Of a stretch of DNA of 64,000 bases, positions 17,354 through 26,828 are shown piece after piece (the first letter of the stretch is position 1; each line of letters opens with the position of its first letter). The notes under the pieces were generated by a model. That model saw nothing but the letters and a program-made list of their open reading frames with translations, was not told the DNA's origin and searched no databases. The DNA lies in contig DJXW01000035.1 in assembly GCA_002449845.1 (NCBI GenBank), positions 3,184 through 67,183 of the forward strand, given 5' to 3'. The DNA comes from Prevotella sp. UBA6994 (GTDB lineage: Bacteria > Bacteroidota > Bacteroidia > Bacteroidales > Bacteroidaceae). The position numbers were made by a program, and so were the translations under genes.

Positions 17354-18781
17354 TCATTCTACCACTACCACATCTTCAATTCGCTCGTTTTTCACGTCAT
17401 CCATCAGGATGGCAGGACGCTCTTCTGGCTTGATTTTCTCAAATCTGATGTGCGAAAGATTCAACCCGTCTACATGACGGGCATACAATCCGTATGAAGG
17501 AGTGGGACCTGCCCAGCGCGGTTCGGGATAATTGGTGCCTTGTTCACGATACTCCTTGCCTTCGGGCATCATCTTGCCACCACCGCGGTATTGCACGTAG
17601 ATATTGCTCAATGAAATATTGCGCAAAGGATAATCTTTCATTCCTGTCACGATGATTCCCGCCAATGAATCTACATCGGTGGCGATGACGTTGTTGATGG
17701 AGATATTGCCTCCGTATGAGACATCCGTGCGTTCCTTCGGTCCACGGTTACGACATCCTGTAGTGATATAGATGGGATAATGGTGTACATGCTCCATAGA
17801 GATATTGCTCACCACGATGTTTTCCATCCTGCCTTGGTCAACCTCCTCGAATGCCAAGCCACTACTCCACATACACGTGCAATTGGAAATGGCAATGTTG
17901 CGATAGCCACCATTGCTCTCCGTACCCAACTTGATACGTCCGCAAACCCAATTGACTTTCTCAGGAATATAAGTTCCGTCAAGGAATGTACCTAATTTAT
18001 ACCCCGTAACGATACAATTTGTAATAGTAATATGCTCGCAAGGAACGGGCTTCTTCAAGGCATACGAACTTTTCAAGACAATGGCATCATCGTTGGGTGT
18101 GTTCACTTTCGTATTGCTCACCGTGAGATACTTGCAGCAGTCGATGTCTATACCATCGCGATTGGTGTCGATGGTAACATTGTCGATGGTACCTATCTCA
18201 CATCCCGTAATGATAATGGCGAAGTGACCACCACGGAAAATCGTAATGTCGCGAATGGTCACGTTTCTGCAAAGCTTCAAAGCTATTGCCTTATCACCCG
18301 TGCCAATGCTTCCGCCTTGTACGTTTCCAGCCTTTTCGGTATCTCGCTTAGTTAGTCCCTCTCCGTCAATCCTTCCACGTCCTGTAATGGAAATGTTGTG
18401 TTGCCCTTCTGCCCAAATCAGGGAATTATGGAAATAAGTGTGTCCGCCATCCTGGTATTCGGGCGCGCCAAACACTTCACTCTCGTCGTAAGCTTTCATG
18501 GAAGCAGGAGCAGCCAAGATAGTTGCGCCAGGTGAGAGGTGCAAATCTACATTGCTCTTCAAGTGAATGCTGCCACAGAGATAAGTGCCTGTTGGCAAAA
18601 ATACTTGTCCGCCACCTGTGGCAACGGCAGCGTCAATGGCTTTGTTGATGGCTATGTGGTCAAGCGTTTTCCCATCGCCTTTGGCACCATAGTCTTTCAC
18701 GTTGAAGACCATTCCATTGGCAAGGACATTGTTGCTTACCAGCAAAAAAAGAAAAACAAGGAGAGTATATGATTTTTTCAT
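17354..18781 (-). CDS. Glycoside hydrolase family 28 (polygalacturonase-like)
   Basis: 475 residues from MKKSYTLLVFLFLLVSNNVLANG, a signal peptide; the ATG at 18781 is chosen over upstream in-frame starts for that reason. The right-handed beta-helix begins FNVKDYGAKGDGKTLDHIAI, the usual GH28/pectinase N-terminus. Catalytic blocks: NRDGIDID (about 207-214, the NTD-type motif), NTPNDDAIVLKS (DD at 231-232) and GRIKLGT (RIK at 282-284). The GHG motif expected between DD and RIK is not present; GYKLGTFLDG is in its place. It should cleave galacturonic acid linkages of pectin in the periplasm or at the surface. The altered motif argues for an exo-acting or rhamnogalacturonan/xylogalacturonan-type specificity rather than plain endo-polygalacturonase. 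Confidence 0.9.
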   Translation of the reverse strand: MKKSYTLLVFLFLLVSNNVLANGMVFNVKDYGAKGDGKTLDHIAINKAIDAAVATGGGQVFLPTGTYLCGSIHLKSNVDLHLSPGATILAAPASMKAYDESEVFGAPEYQDGGHTYFHNSLIWAEGQHNISITGRGRIDGEGLTKRDTEKAGNVQGGSIGTGDKAIALKLCRNVTIRDITIFRGGHFAIIITGCEIGTIDNVTIDTNRDGIDIDCCKYLTVSNTKVNTPNDDAIVLKSSYALKKPVPCEHITITNCIVTGYKLGTFLDGTYIPEKVNWVCGRIKLGTESNGGYRNIAISNCTCMWSSGLAFEEVDQGRMENIVVSNISMEHVHHYPIYITTGCRNRGPKERTDVSYGGNISINNVIATDVDSLAGIIVTGMKDYPLRNISLSNIYVQYRGGGKMMPEGKEYREQGTNYPEPRWAGPTPSYGLYARHVDGLNLSHIRFEKIKPEERPAILMDDVKNERIEDVVVVE

Positions 18782-18875
18782 TGCTACAGATAGATTAGTT
18801 ATTGTTAATATTTTTAAGTTTCGCATGGGCTCAACTTCTTTGTGGTTCAGGAGTTTCAAGGAGTTAAGACAAATG

Positions 18876-18909
18876 AAGAGAGGTGTGCTCAATTTGGCAC
18901 ACCTCTCTT
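18876..18909 (-). terminator. Strong hairpin between the DUF5123-type lipoprotein gene and GH28
   Basis: AAGAGAGGTGTGC pairs perfectly with GCACACCTCTCTT (13-bp stem, 8-base loop), 14 bases beyond the lipoprotein stop and 95 bases before the GH28 start. It could terminate or attenuate transcription, or protect the 3' end of the susCD-lipoprotein message, giving lower GH28 expression. Confidence 0.75.
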
Positions 18910-18922
18910 ATCAAGATAGTCA

Positions 18923-20545
18923 TTATTTATTCCAACGTGGGTCTCCTGCCTTAGCTTTGGCTGCTGCACCGTCAGGATTGAGGGTAAAGTCAGCCTTGTC
19001 AGCATTAACGAAACCTGGATCAGCAACGGTACCATTCTCGTCGAACCAACTGATGGTAGCGTCTGCTCCAGCTCCTGCGGAGGTCAAGTTTTCACAATTG
19101 TAGTAGAAGTTGTTGTTCAACGTGGGCTCTGGGTCAGTTGACTTCTGGTTGGTGAAGCCACGCTTGTTGTTGGTTCCCACTACAATGTTGTTAGTGAAGT
19201 TAATCTCGTTGCCAGCGAAGCGAACATAGAGCAAACGATAGTTGGCTGCTCCAGCACCTACCTTGTACAACGTACATTGGTCAACGGTAACCACTGGACC
19301 AGGTACACCTGGGAATGTACCGGAAGCATCGTCAACACGGATAAAGTCGCGAGCCGTAGCTACACCATAGATAGTGCTCTTGGTCAAGTTGATAGCTTTG
19401 GGATAACCCTTACGGCTGTCGATGAAGTCGCCACCTGAACACTCAATACCATAGATGATACAGTTATTGAACGTAATGCTCTCTACGGTAGATTCCACAT
19501 TCAAGTAAACCAATCCCTTACCGTCTTCACGACCTGTAATAGTACAGTTCTGCACATCTAAAGGACCGTATGTAACACTGGCAGTCTTGAAATTGAAGAG
19601 TTGGTCGGTTGTAGCATTATCTGAACCATCAACAACAAGTTGGCTCAAGCTAAGCGAAGCACCTTCATTGATTTCAAAACGTCCCTTGATGATAGGTTGG
19701 TCAGTAGGATAGATACCCTTGATGGTCATGCTCTTGTTCACCTTAACGGCACCCATCAGACCTTCATCATTCACATTCAGTTCATAAACGCCACCATAAA
19801 CGGCGATTACCGCATTGTTAGGCAATGCCTCATCTTCGATTACTTTCTTCAAGTCTTCTCCCTCGCGAACGAGGATAGCACCATTAAGGTCTGCGATAGT
19901 CGTGAAGTTACGGTTACCACACTGCTTACCATTATAATAAAGGTATGCGGTGTAAGAAGTTTCAGGAGTCAGTCCCTCGATGATAGCCTTTCCTGCTTCT
20001 TTCTCTTCAGCAGAGATTTCGTGGGTAATATCGCCGATGACAATCGTTGATACATCGAAGCCATCTTCCACTTCCCAACTCAAGGTAACACTGCGGTCAG
20101 CAATGTCGGCAGGTTTTGGATTCTTCAAGAACTGCTTGGTAGAGGTCTTGAAGTAAGCACCATTCCATTTAGAGGTACGGCTATCCTCGTTTTCGGTAAT
20201 AGCTTGAACATATACCGTATATTGGGTATCGAAGAACAATCCATCCACCGTGAGAGGAATCTGGCTCTCAGTAATACCCGTGATAGACTTTGCAGGTGTA
20301 CCATCAATTTTGTAAGACATGCTGTCTTCTGCGAATATCAACAAGTTGTAGCTTGTAGCCTTGGCAGAAGGAGTCCATTTAATGGCAGCAGATGTCTCCT
20401 GCACATTTGTTGCTTCCAAATCGATTGGCGACAAGTTACGAGCGAGAGTATAGCTTGTAATCTCATCACTTTGGTCGCTACAAGCGGTCAGAGCTGCCGT
20501 GGCAAGCCCTAACACGCATAATGAGAATATCTTAAACTTTTTCAT
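18923..20545 (-). CDS. Surface lipoprotein with FN3 modules and a beta-helix (DUF4957/DUF5123 type)
   Basis: 540 residues. The lipobox LTAC (Cys22) is followed by SDQSDEITSY. Two fibronectin-III-like modules (about 38-135 and 136-215: LEATNVQETSAAIKWTPS and PADIADRSVTLSWEVEDG) precede a C-terminal parallel beta-helix (about 220-530) with VYGGVYELN, INLTKSTIYGV and INFTNNIVVG. The end, ADFTLNPDGAAAKAKAGDPR, is typical of the DUF5123 domain. Family knowledge: such lipoproteins accompany SusCD in pectin loci as surface glycan-binding or pectate-lyase-like proteins. No lyase catalytic set is evident to me, so binding is the safer call. It lies 19 bases after susD, in the same transcript. Confidence 0.85.
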   Translation of the reverse strand: MKKFKIFSLCVLGLATAALTACSDQSDEITSYTLARNLSPIDLEATNVQETSAAIKWTPSAKATSYNLLIFAEDSMSYKIDGTPAKSITGITESQIPLTVDGLFFDTQYTVYVQAITENEDSRTSKWNGAYFKTSTKQFLKNPKPADIADRSVTLSWEVEDGFDVSTIVIGDITHEISAEEKEAGKAIIEGLTPETSYTAYLYYNGKQCGNRNFTTIADLNGAILVREGEDLKKVIEDEALPNNAVIAVYGGVYELNVNDEGLMGAVKVNKSMTIKGIYPTDQPIIKGRFEINEGASLSLSQLVVDGSDNATTDQLFNFKTASVTYGPLDVQNCTITGREDGKGLVYLNVESTVESITFNNCIIYGIECSGGDFIDSRKGYPKAINLTKSTIYGVATARDFIRVDDASGTFPGVPGPVVTVDQCTLYKVGAGAANYRLLYVRFAGNEINFTNNIVVGTNNKRGFTNQKSTDPEPTLNNNFYYNCENLTSAGAGADATISWFDENGTVADPGFVNADKADFTLNPDGAAAKAKAGDPRWNK

Positions 20546-20564
20546 TGTTTACTTGTTATTTTGA

Positions 20565-22469
20565 TTAGTCAGACAATTGACCATAATTACCATCGTTGTT
20601 CAGCATACCATTGCTATTGGTGATGAATACTGTCCAGATGGGCCAGAGGCAATTCATACTGGGTTTGTCAACCACATAAAGACCATTGATAATATCGTCA
20701 GTGATACGTGGCAGGTTGTTGCTCAAGAACCAACCCTTGCTTTCAAAACCAGCGTCTTTCATTTCCTTACCGTGATCGTCGGTGTCACCATGATTCAAAC
20801 CATAGATAACCAATGTCTCACCATCTACAGGAGAATCGAACACGCGAGCCTCTGAAGGAATGGTCATACCACTCTCATAGAGTCGTACATAAACCTTTTC
20901 GGGCAGGTCGGCATATTCGCCTTCGCGCTTGGCAAGACGTTGCAATTTAGCTTTTGCCTCAGCCATCTTCTGGTCGATAATACCCCAGCGAACGAGGTCG
21001 GGCTTACGAAGCACCTCACCGGCAAACTCGAAGGCACGTTGCTCTACGATACCATCAAAGAAAGCACTCTTGCTTGCCGTATATTTAGATTGCAAAGCAG
21101 CAACCTTTGCGGCAGGAAGCGCACGGTCAAGGATTGGCTTCATGTATGGCCATGCAGCAGCAGGACCATCCAATTCGTTGATAGCCTCGGCAGCCATCAG
21201 GTAAACGTCAGCCAAACGCATGTATTGCCAGTTGATACCATCGTCATTGTCGGAGGTCACGTAACGGTTCATCCACTCATAACGCAACTTACCAAAGTAC
21301 ATTGCCGTGGGGTTGCTCATCACTTGAGGAACCTTATACACATTATAATCTTGATCATTGTAATGAACCACATAGTCTACACCGTCTTCCTTTGCACCCC
21401 AACGATAGGGAATACAAGTAATGTCACGGCGAACATCATCAACGTCATAATCATAGAACAACGTAGGAAGCGGACCATTCACACCACCACGAGCCTGCTT
21501 GGTATATTGGTCAGATACTTGGTGGCGAACACCCCATGTGTAAAGCACACGACCACGACCATCAGAGAAAGGAATCTCCCAAAGACTCTCAGCACCAGCA
21601 GCAACATTGTCGGTACAGAGGTTGGTGAAGTTTGTCTTAAAGTCGCCAAGCGTATTGCGACCGCTGTTAATCACGTCAAGACACTCTTCCTTGGCAATCT
21701 GATACATCTTCTCAGGTGCCAGTTCGGGATCTTTAGAACGACGGTAGCCATCGCCACGAAGTCCGTAACCACCGGCATAGAGGGCGATACGGGCACGCAA
21801 GCCTTTTACGAAAGCTTTGCTCACACGCTCAGTGGTACGAGTGATAGAGTTTTCGTTTGGCCAATAGCAATAGGTCTCTGCCTCTTTCAAGTCAGCCAAC
21901 AATTGCTTGTAGATAGAGTCACGATTGGCACGTGGCTTATAGAGATTATCGGCATTGTTAGGCTCGAAACGAGCGGGAACATCACCCCAAGCCTTAATCA
22001 AGTCGTTATAGATAACGGCACGCAGCGTAAGGGCCTCACCCAAGAGTTGAGCCATGTTAGGTCTGCTTTCCACTCCACCATACTCACGCAAGCCCTTAAT
22101 GGCAAGATTGGCACGCTCAATACCTTCATAAAACTTTGCATAGGCATTGGTGGCATTGTTCATCTGTGAGTTTTCAGGTGTGGTATTGTAATTGGCAAGT
22201 GCATACTTGTCAGTCAGACGCTCAGAATAACTGGGCGTGTTAATCCACTCCACGTCAGAGTTGATACCGTAGTAAGGCAAGAAACGTCCACGATAAGAGT
22301 TGGTCTCACCAAACGAAACGTGGATAGACATAATCTCTGCCTCTGCCAACGAGTACGTAGCGAATACCGAAGACTCGTCGAGAGAAGAGATAGACGGAGA
22401 GTCCATGTCGCAAGAAGACAATCCCACAAGCGACAAAGCCATGATTGATAATTTAATATAGTTCTTCAT
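20565..22469 (-). CDS. SusD/RagB-family outer-membrane glycan-binding lipoprotein (first pair)
   Basis: 634 residues, lipobox LSSC (Cys20) then DMDSPSISSLDESSVFATYS. LTLRAVIYNDLIKAWGDVPARFEP is the helical region that fits the classical SusD TPR unit. QRAFEFAGEVLRKPDLVRWGI is the conserved C-terminal ERxxEF..E..R..DL.RW block. It pairs with the SusC encoded 20 bases upstream and binds the imported glycan at the cell surface. DUF5123-type and GH28 genes directly downstream point to homogalacturonan or rhamnogalacturonan fragments as ligand. Confidence 0.94.
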   Translation of the reverse strand: MKNYIKLSIMALSLVGLSSCDMDSPSISSLDESSVFATYSLAEAEIMSIHVSFGETNSYRGRFLPYYGINSDVEWINTPSYSERLTDKYALANYNTTPENSQMNNATNAYAKFYEGIERANLAIKGLREYGGVESRPNMAQLLGEALTLRAVIYNDLIKAWGDVPARFEPNNADNLYKPRANRDSIYKQLLADLKEAETYCYWPNENSITRTTERVSKAFVKGLRARIALYAGGYGLRGDGYRRSKDPELAPEKMYQIAKEECLDVINSGRNTLGDFKTNFTNLCTDNVAAGAESLWEIPFSDGRGRVLYTWGVRHQVSDQYTKQARGGVNGPLPTLFYDYDVDDVRRDITCIPYRWGAKEDGVDYVVHYNDQDYNVYKVPQVMSNPTAMYFGKLRYEWMNRYVTSDNDDGINWQYMRLADVYLMAAEAINELDGPAAAWPYMKPILDRALPAAKVAALQSKYTASKSAFFDGIVEQRAFEFAGEVLRKPDLVRWGIIDQKMAEAKAKLQRLAKREGEYADLPEKVYVRLYESGMTIPSEARVFDSPVDGETLVIYGLNHGDTDDHGKEMKDAGFESKGWFLSNNLPRITDDIINGLYVVDKPSMNCLWPIWTVFITNSNGMLNNDGNYGQLSD

Positions 22470-22489
22470 TTTCTTTTTCCTCCTTCATA

Positions 22490-25400
22490 TTAGAAATTCA
22501 AATTCAGACCTACAACGAACTGGCGGCTACGTGGATAACCAGAGTAGTCAACGTTCGGGGTCAGATTGTTCTTACGGATACAGTCGGCTTCTGGGTCAGA
22601 GCCAGAGTAACCAGTGATGCAGAACACATTGTAAGCCGTAACGTAGAAGCGCAGGCTATTGATGCCAGCTTGTCTGGTCAATGTCTCAGGCAGAGTATAA
22701 CCCAATGTCAAGGTGTTCAAACGCAAGAATGAAGCATTCTCAATTGCCCAATCTGTCAAGACAAATCTGGACATATAGGGGCTCCACATGGTAGTGTTTG
22801 CGTTCAATGCAGCCAACGCAGTGGGATCTGTAACAAACTCTCCAGCTTCGTTTACGTAAGTCCAACGCTTGCCAGAAGCCATGTCGGTACTCAAGTTACG
22901 ATATTGTGAGAACTTGGTATAAGATGCAGTGGTGTACTCAATCTTATTGGCGTTATACACCTTATTGCCAATGCTGAAGTTGAAGTTGGCAGCAAGGTCG
23001 AAGCCATAAGCACGTGCATTGAGAGAGAAACCACCAACAAAGTCGGGATTGACATTGCCAATAGTGGTAATATCCTTAGCATCTACCGCACCGTCTTCAT
23101 TTACATCTTGCAGTTTCATAGAACCTGGGCGAATAGTACCGATAACAGATGAACAATCAACTACACCTTCCTTGCGTATCCATTCCTTCTTTGCTTCATC
23201 ATAGCCAGTGAAGTCGGAAATTTCGTATCGTCCACCATGTTTGTAACCAACGATTTCACCAACGGCGTGACCAACGGCAATGCGGTAGTCGTTACCGATT
23301 TCGGTAGAACCCCAGTTAGAGTTGGTCTCAAAGTCATTGATACCCAATTCCTTGATTTCGTTCTTGTTGTAACCGATGTTACCAGTGAAGTCGATACCCC
23401 AGTCTTTCTTATTGACAATGTGGTAAGTCAAAGAAACTTCAAAACCCGTGTTTTGGGTCTTACCCAAGTTACGATACTGTGTGTCATAACCAGAACCTGA
23501 TGTTGGGAACTCAATCAACAGGTCTTTCGTGGTGTTGATGTAACCTTCAATGCTACCATTCAACTTACCACCAAAGAGTGTGAAGTCTAAACCAAGGTTA
23601 CGAGTAATCGTAGTCTCCCATTTCAAGTCGGGATTTGCCATTACCTTAGAAGGAGCCCAGTAAGTGGAAATACCATTCACCCAAGAAGTAGCTTTAGGGC
23701 TGTACTCTTGAACGAGCTGACCTACAGGAATGTTGTTGTTACCAGCTGTACCGTAGCTGAGACGGAGCTTCAAGTCGTCAAGCCATTTCTGTGTACCTTT
23801 CATGAAAGGCTCAGAAGAGATACGCCAAGCAATAGCTGCTGAGGGGAAGTAACCCCAACGGTTAGACTTAGAGAACTTAGAGCTACCGTCGGCACGGAAC
23901 GTAGCACTCAACAAGTATTTGTCTTGGAAGTTATAGTTGGCACGACCGAACCAAGAAAGCAACTTGTCATCGGCACTATAGAAGTCTTCTATAGTATAAG
24001 GAATACCCTGAGCTGTCAATTTCCAAGCTGTCTCTGCATCATAGTCGGTTGGGAAGCCGTGAACCTCATCGGTGATGGCATGTTTCTTGGTAATCACATA
24101 CTCATGACCAGCCAACAGGTTCAGAGAGTGAGGACTGTCCTTTCCGAAAATATTCTTGAAATCGTAGCTTACCGTATTGGTGTTGCGGAAACGATGACGC
24201 ATGGTGTTTACGTTGCGGATAGCTGGCTTACCCAGATTCTCCTTGGCAGGAACATTCTTGATGTAATAAGCGGAAGCTCCCCAGAAACGCTGAGAGTACT
24301 CATCGTAAGTGTCATAGCCAAACTCGGTCTTCAATTTCAAATCCTTGTAAACTTCCCATCCGAAAGAACCAGCCAAGTTCAGGTTACGACGCTTTTTCTT
24401 TTGGTCGTTGTCCTTGGCGGTGGTAATGGGATCATAGAAACTTGAGCCTTCCAACTCGTCTGTACCGTCAATGCCTTTCATGGGCAGTGGGGTATAAAGT
24501 ACGGCATAACGCAAGCGGCGGTCTGTATCGTAAGCACCGGCTGCCTCGTTAGCACCACCACCGAAGATAGAAGTATTCGCATAACGAGCTTGGAAGTCGA
24601 GGGTGGTCTTCTTTGAAGGCTTGGTGTTCAATTTCAAAGAGAAGTTGTCACGCTTGAAAGAAGAACCGTACATGATGGCCTTATCGTTCATGTGAGCGTA
24701 GCTGAACGCATACTTGATGTTTTCAGAACCACCATTGATGTTGATGTTGTGGTTAAAGGTGTGGCCTGTACGACCGTATGCAAGGTCTTGCCAGTCGTTG
24801 CCCTCAACGCCTTGGTAGAGGTCCAAATCCTGATAGTTACCAAACTTATCAGTATAATGGTTAATCTTGCTGGCGTCACCGTTGTTATACAACAGTGCAT
24901 ACTCATATTGCCACTTAGCATACTCGTATGTGTCTAACACATCGTATGTCTTGGCAATCTTCTTCCAGCTGTAATAAGCATTGTAACTCACCTTAACCTT
25001 ACCTTCCTTACCACTCTTCGTGGTTACCAAGATTACACCGTTAGCACCACGGCTACCGTAGATAGCGGTAGAAGAAGCGTCTTTCAACACGGTGATATCT
25101 TCAATGTCGTTGGCAGGAATGTCGCTGATACCATCCACGGGGAATCCGTCAACGATATACAGAGGGTCATTGGTCTGTGTGATAGAACCACCACCACGCA
25201 CGCGAATCTTCACCTCTGCGTCAGGAGAACCTTCGGTGGTTGTTACCTGCACACCAGCCATCTTACCAGTCAGTGCCTCAGAGGCATTGGCAACGGGAAC
25301 GGCTTGCAGCACTTCGCTGTTTACCGTGGCAACAGAACCGGTCAAGTCCTTTTTCTTCACCGTACCATAACCAATGACTACGACATCGTTCAAACTTGTA

Positions 25401-25705
25401 GCCTCGTCTTCAAGAACCACATTCACACTACTCTTTCCGGCAACGTCAATCGTCTGTGTCTTCATACCCACGTATGAAACCACAATCTTCTTGCTATTGC
25501 CCTTGAGACTCAAAGAGAAGTTACCGTCAATATCAGTCACCGTACCGTTGCCCGTAGTACCCTGTTCCAGGATAGTAGCTCCGATAATAGGCTCACCGAT
25601 ATTGTCTGCAACATTTCCCTTAATCGTCTGCGCTGATATGGTTCCCGCAAAAAACAGGCACAGTGTCATCAGCGCCATTCGAAATTTCTTCAAATTACCA
25701 GACAT
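22490..25705 (-). CDS. SusC/RagA-family TonB-dependent outer-membrane transporter (first pair)
   Basis: 1071 residues. MSGNLKKFRMALMTLCLFFAGTISAQ is the signal peptide. The CarboxypepD_reg-like domain (IKGNVADNIGEPIIGATILE) is followed by VVVIGYGTVKKKDLTGSVATV, the plug domain (IRVRGGGSITQTNDPLYIVD and TAIYGSRGANGVILVTTKSG), and a long barrel ending SRQFVVGLNLNF. It is the first gene of the pectin locus susC-susD-lipoprotein-GH28 and has a good promoter upstream. No hybrid two-component or ECF regulator gene is in the adjacent region, so its regulator must be encoded elsewhere. Confidence 0.95.
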   Translation of the reverse strand: MSGNLKKFRMALMTLCLFFAGTISAQTIKGNVADNIGEPIIGATILEQGTTGNGTVTDIDGNFSLSLKGNSKKIVVSYVGMKTQTIDVAGKSSVNVVLEDEATSLNDVVVIGYGTVKKKDLTGSVATVNSEVLQAVPVANASEALTGKMAGVQVTTTEGSPDAEVKIRVRGGGSITQTNDPLYIVDGFPVDGISDIPANDIEDITVLKDASSTAIYGSRGANGVILVTTKSGKEGKVKVSYNAYYSWKKIAKTYDVLDTYEYAKWQYEYALLYNNGDASKINHYTDKFGNYQDLDLYQGVEGNDWQDLAYGRTGHTFNHNININGGSENIKYAFSYAHMNDKAIMYGSSFKRDNFSLKLNTKPSKKTTLDFQARYANTSIFGGGANEAAGAYDTDRRLRYAVLYTPLPMKGIDGTDELEGSSFYDPITTAKDNDQKKKRRNLNLAGSFGWEVYKDLKLKTEFGYDTYDEYSQRFWGASAYYIKNVPAKENLGKPAIRNVNTMRHRFRNTNTVSYDFKNIFGKDSPHSLNLLAGHEYVITKKHAITDEVHGFPTDYDAETAWKLTAQGIPYTIEDFYSADDKLLSWFGRANYNFQDKYLLSATFRADGSSKFSKSNRWGYFPSAAIAWRISSEPFMKGTQKWLDDLKLRLSYGTAGNNNIPVGQLVQEYSPKATSWVNGISTYWAPSKVMANPDLKWETTITRNLGLDFTLFGGKLNGSIEGYINTTKDLLIEFPTSGSGYDTQYRNLGKTQNTGFEVSLTYHIVNKKDWGIDFTGNIGYNKNEIKELGINDFETNSNWGSTEIGNDYRIAVGHAVGEIVGYKHGGRYEISDFTGYDEAKKEWIRKEGVVDCSSVIGTIRPGSMKLQDVNEDGAVDAKDITTIGNVNPDFVGGFSLNARAYGFDLAANFNFSIGNKVYNANKIEYTTASYTKFSQYRNLSTDMASGKRWTYVNEAGEFVTDPTALAALNANTTMWSPYMSRFVLTDWAIENASFLRLNTLTLGYTLPETLTRQAGINSLRFYVTAYNVFCITGYSGSDPEADCIRKNNLTPNVDYSGYPRSRQFVVGLNLNF

Positions 25706-25740
25706 ACATTCATTTTTAGATTAATAAATAGATTATTTTG

Positions 25741-25772
25741 CAAAATTAAGAAATTTTAAACGATAAAACAAA
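25741..25772 (-). promoter_or_regulatory. Promoter of the pectin susC-susD operon
   Basis: On the minus strand TTTG (25772-25769), 20 bases, TAATTTTG (25748-25741), about 36 bases before the susC ATG. It is a close match to the Bacteroidetes -33/-7 pattern. Confidence 0.75.
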
Positions 25773-25838
25773 TAACTACTTGGTTTTTTGCCATATAGCC
25801 AAATAAATTCAAGGTTTTTACGTGATACGATTACACTT

Positions 25839-26828
25839 TTAGCCTCGTATGATGTCTCTACATTTCTCTAAGATTCCTATCAGTTGATCTACCGTCTCTG
25901 CCCTGAGCATGTCTATACGTGTTGACCTGAAATTAGGAATACCCTTGAAGATAGGCGAGGCAGCCAGATGCCTGCGTGTATGCAAGATTCCACGATATTC
26001 GTCAATGCGCTCAACGTTGATGCGCAATTGTTCTTCCAAGATGTCTATCTTGTCGTCTGTGGTCAACGAGTCTGCCGATCCTTCTTCGCCTCTTTCAATA
26101 TAGTCTTTCATTTCCTTGAAGACCCAAGGTCTTCCAAAGGTCGCCCTTCCTACCATCACTGCATCTACTCCATATCGGTCAAAGGCTTGCTTTGCCTCTT
26201 CAGGAGAGGTAATGTCGCCATTGCCGATAATGGGAATATGCATTCGGGGATTGTTCTTCACCTCTCCTATCAATGTCCAATCGGCTTCACCCGTGTACAT
26301 CTGCGAACGAGTTCTGCCATGAATGGTCAAGGCTTGAATGCCACAATCTTGCAATTGCTCGGCAAGCTCCACGATAATCAGGTTGTTCGCGTCCCATCCC
26401 AAACGGGTCTTCGCGGTTACGGGAGTATGGACTGCCTTGACCACCTCACGGGTAATCTCCAGCATCAAGGGAATGTTTCGCAGCATTCCCGCTCCCGCTC
26501 CCTTACCGGCAACCTTCTTCACGGGACAACCAAAGTTGAGGTCGATAATATCAGGGTGGGCTTGCTCCACAATCTTGGCAGCCTCTACCATCGACTCCAC
26601 ATCTCTCCCGTAAATCTGGATTCCCACCGGGCGTTCCTCATCGCTGATAGTAAGCTTGTTCATGGTTGACTGGATGGAACGCACCAATGCCTCGGCACTT
26701 ACAAACTCCGTGTAAACCATTGCCGCACCATATCGCTTGCACAACTTGCGAAAGCCGATGTCGGTAACATCCTCCATAGGAGCGAGGAAGAGCGGATATT
26801 TCCCGAATGCTACGTTGCCTATATTCAT
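25839..26828 (-). CDS. dusB: tRNA-dihydrouridine synthase
   Basis: 329 residues. FMN-dependent TIM-barrel enzyme that reduces uridines in tRNA D-loops. LFLAPMEDVTDIGFRKLCKR is the family N-terminus, LNFGCPVKKVAGKGAGAGML holds the catalytic Cys101, and TIHGRTRSQMYTGEADW plus VMVGRATFGRPWVF are the FMN phosphate-binding parts of the barrel. The start codon is the ATG at 26828, which shares one base with the TGA of the BACON lipoprotein gene (TGATG), so translation is probably coupled. A housekeeping tRNA enzyme at the end of a surface-protein operon is unexpected. Confidence 0.93.
   Translation of the reverse strand: MNIGNVAFGKYPLFLAPMEDVTDIGFRKLCKRYGAAMVYTEFVSAEALVRSIQSTMNKLTISDEERPVGIQIYGRDVESMVEAAKIVEQAHPDIIDLNFGCPVKKVAGKGAGAGMLRNIPLMLEITREVVKAVHTPVTAKTRLGWDANNLIIVELAEQLQDCGIQALTIHGRTRSQMYTGEADWTLIGEVKNNPRMHIPIIGNGDITSPEEAKQAFDRYGVDAVMVGRATFGRPWVFKEMKDYIERGEEGSADSLTTDDKIDILEEQLRINVERIDEYRGILHTRRHLAASPIFKGIPNFRSTRIDMLRAETVDQLIGILEKCRDIIRG

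Noticed and set aside
20940..22169. Long open frame opposite to susD
   Set aside because: It is antisense to a clear SusD gene, has no family features, and reflects codon bias of the real gene.
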